Shown here one piece after another: positions 58,176 to 64,000 of a DNA stretch of 64,000 nucleotides. How positions within the stretch are numbered: the stretch's first letter is position 1; every line of letters begins with the position of its first letter. The notes below the pieces were generated by a model, which worked only from the letters and a program-made list of their open reading frames with translations, had not been told where the DNA came from and searched no databases. This stretch comes from Campylobacter pinnipediorum subsp. pinnipediorum. Its GTDB lineage: Bacteria > Campylobacterota > Campylobacteria > Campylobacterales > Campylobacteraceae. The stretch covers positions 744,001 through 808,000 of the forward strand of contig NZ_CP012546.1 in NCBI RefSeq assembly GCF_002021925.1. Reading direction: 5' to 3'. Made by a program: the position numbers and the translations under genes.

Positions 58176-58571
58176 TTACTCGCTTTCAATAATAAAAATC
58201 ATAGCCGAATTTGACTTAAAATCTATTGTAAAATCAATAGGTTTTATAGTTAATTTAGTTTCGTTTAAAAAATTTAAACCATATTTTTTTGATGTACTTT
58301 TTATAAATGTTTTATTTAATGAAAAACATTCAAATAACTTATCTTTATTTAAATTCAAATAATCAATTGTTTTTGTATCTTTATCTTTTGAATTATTAAT
58401 TTCACATAAAAATTTTAAATTTCCATATCTCTTTACCATAGGTTTTGAAATATTAAAATTTTCAGAATAGGTTGCATTGTTTTTGAAATTAAGATCAGCC
58501 CAGAAGATAAAATCTTCCGAGCCAAAAAGTATATAACTTACGAGTATTAATAAGCAAAAATTTCGTGCCAC
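58176..58571 (-). CDS. flgQ: flagellar motility protein FlgQ
   Basis: 131 residues with an N-terminal signal-like segment (MARNFCLLILVSYILFGSEDFIFWA) and a small charged periplasmic part. Assigned by position: in C. jejuni flgQ lies between flgP and flgR and stabilises FlgP, the basal-disk protein needed for motility. Its start overlaps the flgP stop by 25 bases. I cannot verify the family from sequence alone because the protein is short and diverged. Confidence 0.75.
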   Translation of the reverse strand: MARNFCLLILVSYILFGSEDFIFWADLNFKNNATYSENFNISKPMVKRYGNLKFLCEINNSKDKDTKTIDYLNLNKDKLFECFSLNKTFIKSTSKKYGLNFLNETKLTIKPIDFTIDFKSNSAMIFIIESE

Positions 58572-59044
58572 TTGTCTTTATTTATATTTAGTGTCATATT
58601 TACTTTATAAAGTCCATTTTTAAACTCTTCGCTTACTATGCTGGCATTTTTTACAAGTCCTTGAACTTTTGTTGTGATTGTAGAATCTTTAAGCATAGCA
58701 TCTTTTACTGTATCTTGTGAGTTGATTTTTACTCCATATAATTTTCCTGCAAGTTGTGAGTATGCATCTGCTATGGCTGCTCTTTTTGCAAGTGTTAGAG
58801 CTTGTGCGTGAGATATAGCATTTGTGGGCGCTATACCTTCACCAACTGCATTAAAACTTATATCTATTGGTTCTGTAGCGAATGTCATTTTTTCTTTTTT
58901 TATAACTTCTCTTAAATCATCTTTATCTACTTTTTGGATCACAATATCACTAGGTATTGTAGTTGGTTCTCCAAAAAAGCCATTAAAAGAGCATGCACTA
59001 AAAGAAACCAAAACAATGGCTGATAAAAAAGTTATTTTTTTCAT
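58547..59044 (-). CDS. flgP: outer-membrane lipoprotein FlgP (basal disk)
   Basis: 165 residues of the LPP20 family. Signal peptide with lipobox VSFSACSF (Cys18), then GVGIAPTNAISHAQ-like sequence (NAVGEGIAPTNAISHAQALTLAKRAAIADAYSQLAGKLYGVKI), the family hallmark. FlgP forms the large outer-membrane disk around the Campylobacter motor and raises torque. It is the first gene of the flgP-flgQ-flgR-asd run, after a sigma-54 type promoter that overlaps the end of gyrA. Confidence 0.87.
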   Translation of the reverse strand: MKKITFLSAIVLVSFSACSFNGFFGEPTTIPSDIVIQKVDKDDLREVIKKEKMTFATEPIDISFNAVGEGIAPTNAISHAQALTLAKRAAIADAYSQLAGKLYGVKINSQDTVKDAMLKDSTITTKVQGLVKNASIVSEEFKNGLYKVNMTLNINKDKWHEIFAY

Positions 59045-59085
59045 AATTTTATATACCTTAATTAAATTTATACTTTATGCTTTTG

Positions 59086-59103
59086 AAGCAAAAATTATTC
59101 CAA
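59086..59103 (-). promoter_or_regulatory. sigma-54 type promoter before flgP
   Basis: Read leftwards: TTGGAATAATTTTTGCTT. GG and GC are 12 bases apart, matching the -24/-12 rule and the site before flgL. The -24 element lies in the last codons of gyrA. Transcription would start about 30 bases before the flgP ATG. Confidence 0.7.
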
Positions 59104-61647
59104 ATTTAAAGTTTCATCATCAATGATATCTTCATCACTTTCTGTGCTTTCTGTTTTTGGACAACTTGCTATACTTACAACTTCATCACCATCTACATTT
59201 ACAACTATAACACCACTTGTATTTCTACCGGCTTTGCGTATACTTTGCATATCAACTCTTATCATTTTTCCACTAGTTGTAAGAGTCATAAGATCCATAT
59301 CATCATCAACCATAACTACACCAACAAGATCGCCAGTCCTACCTGTAAGTTTCATACAAATAACGCCCTTTCCACCACGATTTGTTAGTCTATATTCATC
59401 TGCTGTTGTTCGTTTTCCTATACCTTTTTGAGATATGCTTAATATCTCTTGTGAATTATTTTCTATAACAGCCGCGCCAACAACTTCATCATTTTGCTCT
59501 TTAAATTTAATACCAGTAACACCTCTAGCTGTTCTGCCCATTTGTCTAACTTTGTGAACATTAAATTTAAGACACATACCCTTTTTAGTAACGATAAATA
59601 GCATTTTGCTTTCATCTTGACTTTCAACACCGTCTTCTGTATTTTCATCTTCAAATGACAAATCAACACCATCTCCTTCAACTATCAATGCTGTTACAAG
59701 CTCATCATTTTCATCTAAATTTATAGCTTTAACGCCTATTGAACGAATGTTCTTAAACTCGCTTAAATTTGTTCTTTTTACAACACCATTTTTTGTAAAA
59801 AATGCAAGTGATTTGCTTTCATCAAAATCAGTTGTTGGTATGATAGCTTTTATTTTTTCATCAGGCTGAAGCTGAACCAAATTTACCACGGCTTTGCCTT
59901 TTGCTGTTCTGCTTCCTTCTGGGATTTTGTATACTTTTAACCAGTAAAGCTGACCACGGTCAGTAACAAACATTAGTGTATCATGAGTGTTGCTAGTAAA
60001 GAAGCTTTCTATGAAATCATCATCATAAGTAGTGACTGCTAATTTACCTTTTCCACCTCTTCTTTGTTTTTCGTATTGTTTGCTAGGAACTCTTTTTATA
60101 TATCCGCGGTGAGTTATGGTAACAACCATATTTTCATTAGGTATTAAATCTTCTATATCTATATCATCATAGTCATCAACTATTTCTGTAATTCTAGGAA
60201 CTTTGAATTTATTTTTTATCTCTTTTAATTCTTCTTTGATAATCTCTTCAAGCAATGTTTCGCTTTTTAGAATTTCGCTAAGTTTTTTTATCTCAGCCAT
60301 AAGTTCTTTTAGTTCGTTTTCTAGTTTTTCTCTTTCAAGCCCTGTTAGCTTACTTAATCTCATATCAAGTATTGCATCGGCTTGTAATCTACTAAGTCCA
60401 AAGCTGCTCATCAAGCCTTCTCGTGCTGTTTGAGTATCTGGACTTGAGCGTATCAAGTTTATTACAGCATCTATATTATCAAGTGCTATTTTTAAACCCT
60501 CTAGAATATGTGCTCTTGCTTTTGCCTTTTCAAGGTCAAAGATTGTTCTTCTTATTATTATAGTTTTTCTATGATTTAAGAAAAGTTTTAAAAGTTCTAT
60601 CAGGGTAAATACTTTTGGCTCTTTGTTGTCAATAGCAAGCATTATTACACCAAAAGTAGTTTCCATTGTTGTAGATTTAAATAAGTTATTTAATACAATA
60701 TCACTCATAGCATCGCGCTTAAGCTCTATAACTACCCTTATACCTTCTCTATCACTCTCATCTCTAACTTCGCTAATTCCATCTATTTGTTTATCTTTTA
60801 CTAAATCAGCTATTTGTTCTATAAGCCTTGCTTTGTTTGTTTGATAAGGAAGTTCATCTATTACTATAACATCTTTGTTTGGTTTTTTTTCTATGTGTGT
60901 TTTTGCTCTTACCTTAACACGACCTCTACCTGTCCTATATGCTTCTATGATGCCTTTTTTACCAAATATTATACCACCGGTTGGAAAATCTGGTCCTTTT
61001 ATATGTTGCATAACTTCTTCTAAACTAGCATCTTTGTTATCAAGAACTAGCAAAAGGCCATCTATTAGTTCATCTAAGCTGTGAGGCGGAATATTTGTAG
61101 CCATACCAACAGCTATACCGCTTGAACCATTTAATAATAAATTTGGAATTCTACTAGGTAAAACATCAGGCTCTATCTCACTACCATCATAATTTGGTAT
61201 AAAATCAACAGTCTCTTTTTCTATATCACTTAATATATCTTCTGATAGCTTTGTCATCTTTGCTTCCGTATAACGCATAGCCGCTGCACTATCGCCATCT
61301 ATAGAACCAAAGTTTCCTTGTCCATCAACACTTGGATAGCGCATAGAAAAGCTTTGAGCCATTCTTACTAATGCATCATATACAGCTGTATCTCCGTGCG
61401 GATGGTATTTACCTATAACATCTCCAACAATTCTTGCTGATTTTACATATTTTGCACTACTTCTTACACCTAATTTGTGCATAGCATATAAGATTCTTCT
61501 ATGAACAGGTTTTAAACCGTCTCTAGCATCAGGTAAAGCACGACCTATAATAACACTCATAGAATAATCAAGATAACTTGCTTTTATAGAATCTTCAATA
61601 TCTATGATTTCAATATCTTGGGTTTGATTTAAAATATTTTCTTCCAT
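59095..61647 (-). CDS. gyrA: DNA gyrase subunit A
   Basis: 850 residues. The N-terminal breakage-reunion domain holds the catalytic Tyr in [11 protein letters not shown] near residue 125; the quinolone region reads [19 protein letters not shown]. The C-terminal beta-pinwheel has the GyrA box QRRGGKGK near residue 530 and repeated (R/T)NxxEY-like blades. Thr87, equivalent to Thr86 of C. jejuni, is the susceptible-type residue. A -10 element lies upstream and flgP follows on the same strand. Confidence 0.97.
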   Translation of the reverse strand: MEENILNQTQDIEIIDIEDSIKASYLDYSMSVIIGRALPDARDGLKPVHRRILYAMHKLGVRSSAKYVKSARIVGDVIGKYHPHGDTAVYDALVRMAQSFSMRYPSVDGQGNFGSIDGDSAAAMRYTEAKMTKLSEDILSDIEKETVDFIPNYDGSEIEPDVLPSRIPNLLLNGSSGIAVGMATNIPPHSLDELIDGLLLVLDNKDASLEEVMQHIKGPDFPTGGIIFGKKGIIEAYRTGRGRVKVRAKTHIEKKPNKDVIVIDELPYQTNKARLIEQIADLVKDKQIDGISEVRDESDREGIRVVIELKRDAMSDIVLNNLFKSTTMETTFGVIMLAIDNKEPKVFTLIELLKLFLNHRKTIIIRRTIFDLEKAKARAHILEGLKIALDNIDAVINLIRSSPDTQTAREGLMSSFGLSRLQADAILDMRLSKLTGLEREKLENELKELMAEIKKLSEILKSETLLEEIIKEELKEIKNKFKVPRITEIVDDYDDIDIEDLIPNENMVVTITHRGYIKRVPSKQYEKQRRGGKGKLAVTTYDDDFIESFFTSNTHDTLMFVTDRGQLYWLKVYKIPEGSRTAKGKAVVNLVQLQPDEKIKAIIPTTDFDESKSLAFFTKNGVVKRTNLSEFKNIRSIGVKAINLDENDELVTALIVEGDGVDLSFEDENTEDGVESQDESKMLFIVTKKGMCLKFNVHKVRQMGRTARGVTGIKFKEQNDEVVGAAVIENNSQEILSISQKGIGKRTTADEYRLTNRGGKGVICMKLTGRTGDLVGVVMVDDDMDLMTLTTSGKMIRVDMQSIRKAGRNTSGVIVVNVDGDEVVSIASCPKTESTESDEDIIDDETLNLE

Positions 61648-61672
61648 TTTTATCCTTACATATAACTAATTT

Positions 61673-61678
61673 ATTCTA
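61673..61678 (-). promoter_or_regulatory. -10 element (TAGAAT) for gyrA
   Basis: Read leftwards, TAGAAT lies 25 bases before the gyrA ATG, with AAGGA as ribosome-binding site between them. TTTTTTG precedes it as a T-rich upstream element. Confidence 0.45.
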
Positions 61679-61733
61679 TCAAAAAATTAATAAAAACTTC
61701 CTAAATAGCATTTGTTTTTTATGTTTAAAATGA

Positions 61734-61739
61734 TATAAT
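61734..61739 (+). promoter_or_regulatory. -10 element (TATAAT) for tRNA-Sec
   Basis: TATAAT lies 22 bases before the first base of the tRNA, in the 114-base divergent gap to gyrA. Confidence 0.5.
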
Positions 61740-61761
61740 AAAAATCTTTAAGTAGTTGTTT

Positions 61762-61859
61762 GGAGGATAAAGTGTTCTGGTGTCACTCACGGACTTCAAA
61801 TCCGAGGACAGAGCGGTTGACCGTTTTGTGGGGAGTTCGATTCTCTCATCCTCTCGCCA
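61762..61859 (+). tRNA. selC: tRNA-Sec (UCA), selenocysteine
   Basis: 98 bases with encoded CCA. The anticodon loop CTTCAAA gives UCA, which reads UGA. The stem flanking it pairs CACGGA region with TCCGAG. A nine-pair variable arm (ACAGAGCGG / CCGTTTTGT, with G-U pairs) around TTGA, and a T-arm GGGAG-TTCGATT-CTCTC, mark a class II tRNA-Sec. The acceptor is GGAGGAT / ATCCTCT plus one further 3' base; the expected eighth pair would be T61761 with C61855 and does not form. The 5' end may be one base earlier. Confidence 0.9.
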
Positions 61860-61863
61860 TTTT

Positions 61864-62439
61864 TTAGTTAAGCAATCTTAAAAAAGAGTATACATTTTTA
61901 ACACTTTGTATATGTTTTGCATACCAAATTGCATATTCTTCTTGTTTTTTTGACTCAATGATTCCACTAAATACAACATCGCAACCAACAACACTTACCC
62001 TTATTTGTGTTGCATTTATTTTTTTATCTGTAAAAAGTTCTTTTTTTAGATTTGTTAAAATAGCTAAGTTGTTACAATGATAGTTTTTTTGTTTTAGTCT
62101 TAAATATGTATATATTTTTTCAACACCACTTGTATTTTTTGCTAAATTTATGAGTGTATTTCTATATTTTTCAGATTCAATAAGCCCTATAAGATATACA
62201 TTTGAATAAAAAGACTCTACTTCCAAATCTAAGCTATTTAAACCTTTAGTTGCAAATATTTTTGCTTGAATTTTAGTTTTAATTAATTTATCTTTCGCAA
62301 TAGAATAAATTCCTCTTTGATCTTTAGAGATAGAGTATGCATCATATACTGTTGCTACATTAGATGCAGGCATTAAAACATTGCTAATACAACCATTTAG
62401 AATAGTTAAATAAAAAATACATAATATAAATTTATAAAT
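61864..62439 (-). CDS. BON-domain lipoprotein, apparent ATT start
   Basis: The frame encodes about 191 residues: a lipobox signal (KFILCIFYLTILNGC, Cys codon 62391-62389) and two BON-like repeats (LEVESFYSNVYLIGLIESEKYRN near residue 70 and QIRVSVVGCDVVFSGIIESKKQEEYA near 145) that usually bind phospholipids at the envelope. No ATG, GTG or TTG occurs before ATG 62373, which would lose the signal peptide. AAAGG (62451-62447) is seven bases before ATT 62439, the usual spacing here; ATA 62442 is the alternative. The 3' end lies four bases from tRNA-Sec. Confidence 0.65.
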   Translation of the reverse strand: MYKFILCIFYLTILNGCISNVLMPASNVATVYDAYSISKDQRGIYSIAKDKLIKTKIQAKIFATKGLNSLDLEVESFYSNVYLIGLIESEKYRNTLINLAKNTSGVEKIYTYLRLKQKNYHCNNLAILTNLKKELFTDKKINATQIRVSVVGCDVVFSGIIESKKQEEYAIWYAKHIQSVKNVYSFLRLLN

Positions 62440-62454
62440 TATTATGCCTTTGAT

Positions 62455-62485
62455 GACAAAAGAGAGATTTTAATTCTCTTTTGTC
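62455..62485 (-). terminator. hairpin after ackA
   Basis: A perfect 11-bp stem GACAAAAGAGA / TCTCTTTTGTC with a nine-base loop, between the ackA stop and the ribosome-binding site of the BON gene. Read leftwards no T run follows, so ackA transcripts may continue into the BON gene. Confidence 0.55.
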
Positions 62486-62496
62486 TAAAATAAAAA

Positions 62497-63687
62497 TTAT
62501 TTTTTTATAAATTTTAATGTTTCAGTAGCTATCATAAGCTCTTCGTTTGTTGGGATAACAAGTGTTTTGATTGTAGCATTGCTATCATCTAAACATCTAT
62601 TTCCTCTATTACTTCTATCCTTATTTAGATTACTATCAATGCTTATGCCGAAGTGTTTTAGTTCGTTACATACTTTTTCGCGCATACCTTGATCGTTTTC
62701 GCCTATACCACCTGTAAATATGATAGCATCTAGCTTGCCAACAACTGCATAGTAAGCACCTATGTATTTTTTTATACGGTAGCAAAACATTTCAAATGCA
62801 AGTTTTGCTAATTCATCATTTTGTGCTATTTTTTCTTCTATATCGCGCATATCGTTTGTTCCGCAAATTCCAAATAAACCACTTTTTTTATTTAAAAAGT
62901 CATCCATATCTTCAGCTTTTAGTTCACCACAACTTATAAGGTATGTTAAAACAGCTGGATCTATATCGCCACTTCTTGTTCCCATGATTAGACCTTCTAG
63001 CGGACTTAGACCCATAGATGTATCTACACTTTTCCCATTTTTGATAGCACACATACTAGCACCATTACCAAGGTGTAGTGTTATTGCATTTAAATTTTCG
63101 TAAGGTATATTTAAAAATTTTGCAGCTTCTTGGCTTACATAATTGTGTGATGTTCCATGAAATCCATATCTTCTAACATGATTTTTTTTGCTTATTTCGT
63201 AAGGGATTGCATATCTGTATGCGTATTCTGGCATTGTTTGATGAAAAACCGTATCAAATACAACAACATGTGGAATATCTCCACTACTTTTCATAGCTGT
63301 TTTTATTCCTGCAAGGTGTCCTGGGTTATGTAAAGGAGCTAATGCTATGTTATCCTCTATTTTTTTGATTACATCATCATTTACCAATGCAGAACTTTTA
63401 AAAGTTTCTCCACCATGAACTATTCTATGGCCTATACCATCTAGATCTTTTAAGTCATGTAAAGTTCCACTTTCACGAAATAATTCGTTCATTATTTCAA
63501 GACCAATGTTGTGATCTTTTATAGGTACAAATCTTTCATAAACTTCACCATTTGCTTTTAAAATTGCATGAGAATTATCTTGTCCTATTTGTTCTATAAG
63601 ACCACTTGCTATACTTTTATTTTCATCCATTAAAAATAATTGAAACTTTATAGAGCTGCTTCCTGAGTTTAAAACTAGAATTTTCAT
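62497..63687 (-). CDS. ackA: acetate kinase
   Basis: 396 residues of the sugar kinase/actin-like fold. Signatures: [18 protein letters not shown] at the N-terminus, the second motif in [21 protein letters not shown] with [14 protein letters not shown] near residue 165, and [24 protein letters not shown] near 200. It interconverts acetyl phosphate and ADP with acetate and ATP. ATG 63687 is chosen because it begins the canonical N-terminus. It follows pta by two bases. Confidence 0.97.
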   Translation of the reverse strand: MKILVLNSGSSSIKFQLFLMDENKSIASGLIEQIGQDNSHAILKANGEVYERFVPIKDHNIGLEIMNELFRESGTLHDLKDLDGIGHRIVHGGETFKSSALVNDDVIKKIEDNIALAPLHNPGHLAGIKTAMKSSGDIPHVVVFDTVFHQTMPEYAYRYAIPYEISKKNHVRRYGFHGTSHNYVSQEAAKFLNIPYENLNAITLHLGNGASMCAIKNGKSVDTSMGLSPLEGLIMGTRSGDIDPAVLTYLISCGELKAEDMDDFLNKKSGLFGICGTNDMRDIEEKIAQNDELAKLAFEMFCYRIKKYIGAYYAVVGKLDAIIFTGGIGENDQGMREKVCNELKHFGISIDSNLNKDRSNRGNRCLDDSNATIKTLVIPTNEELMIATETLKFIKK

Positions 63688-63689
63688 TT

Positions 63690-64000
63690 TTATCCTTTTG
63701 CTTGTATTGCACTTATTAATACTGTATTTATTATATCTTCTACTAGACAACCACGGCTTAAGTCATTAACAGGCTTTCTTAGACCTTGTAAAACAGGTCC
63801 TATAGCAAGAGCGTTTGCTGTTCTTTGAACTGCTTTATAGCATATATTTCCTGTATTTAGGCTAGGGAATACAAATACATTTGCATGTCCAGCTACCTGA
63901 GAACCAGGCATTTTTTTAGCTCCAACTGTAATATCAGCAGCAGCATCGTATTGTATAGGGGCTGCAAATTTAAGCTCAGGGTCTTTTTCTTTTAATATTT
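63690..64000 (-). CDS. pta: phosphate acetyltransferase, 3' part
   Basis: The frame runs off the right edge; about the last 102 residues are seen. It contains [40 protein letters not shown] and [20 protein letters not shown], all typical of the Pta catalytic C-terminus, where acetyl-CoA and phosphate are exchanged to acetyl phosphate. It forms the pta-ackA operon. Confidence 0.95.
   Translation of the reverse strand, partial: ILKEKDPELKFAAPIQYDAAADITVGAKKMPGSQVAGHANVFVFPSLNTGNICYKAVQRTANALAIGPVLQGLRKPVNDLSRGCLVEDIINTVLISAIQAKG

Overview
This window is from the chromosome of an epsilonproteobacterium that looks like a Campylobacter species. The DNA is AT-rich, TTG and GTG starts are common, and genes are tightly packed. 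The gene blocks match those I know from Campylobacter: aroA-ispH-rpsA-hypothetical-serA; aminotransferase...DUF234-flgS; icd-mdh-sucC-sucD; hot-dog protein-cmoB-small lipoprotein...pepD; clpB/ctpA-purC-purS-purQ-plsC-crcB; gyrA-flgP-flgQ-flgR-asd; and pta-ackA. The species cannot be fixed from the sequence. I see no prophage, insertion sequence or CRISPR array. Nearly all of the window is core genome.

Layout. 1-9.65 kb (+): shikimate and isoprenoid genes (aroA, ispH, ispG), ribosomal protein S1, serine biosynthesis (serA), the replicative helicase dnaB and a short ComEC-type protein. 9.65-18.9 kb: a YihY/BrkB-like membrane protein and the XerH recombinase (-), murI (+), a class V aminotransferase (-), a Cache-domain chemoreceptor, a DUF234 protein and the flagellar sensor kinase FlgS (+), then argH (-). 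18.9-34.2 kb: an AsmA-like envelope protein (-) whose 5' end overlaps mltG (+), then TCA-cycle genes, valS, a methionine ABC transporter with a long structured leader before metQ, a LysE-type exporter and a DedA protein. 34.2-41.4 kb: hot-dog protein, cmoB and a 54-residue lipoprotein (-), a Tat-exported transglutaminase-like protein with MerT- and MerP-like proteins and pepD (+), and clpB (-). 41.6-46.8 kb (+): ctpA, purine genes, a membrane protein, plsC and crcB. 47-52.9 kb (-): a TorD-like protein, copA, copZ, an acetyltransferase and flgL. 53-64 kb: yaaA, an HU-type protein and tRNA-Leu (+); an ATP-grasp-like protein, asd, flgR, flgQ, flgP and gyrA (-); tRNA-Sec (+); a BON-domain lipoprotein, ackA and the 3' part of pta (-).

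How the genes work together. Both partners of the flagellar two-component system, FlgS and FlgR, are here but 40 kb apart. Two sites with correct sigma-54 -24/-12 spacing lie before flgL and before flgP-flgQ-flgR-asd, so FlgR may activate its own operon. The metQ leader holds an 18-codon, Met-rich reading frame with a good ribosome-binding site, followed by a 17-bp inverted repeat and a competing alternative pairing; it looks like an attenuator.

Two genes, the DUF234 protein and the BON lipoprotein, appear to start at ATA or ATT, because their conserved-looking N-termini and ribosome-binding sites lie upstream of every canonical start. clpB has a promoter with full consensus -35 and -10 hexamers overlapping an HspR-type inverted repeat. 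tRNA-Sec implies that the cell makes selenoproteins. All functional calls rest on reading motifs and gene order by eye; no database search was run.
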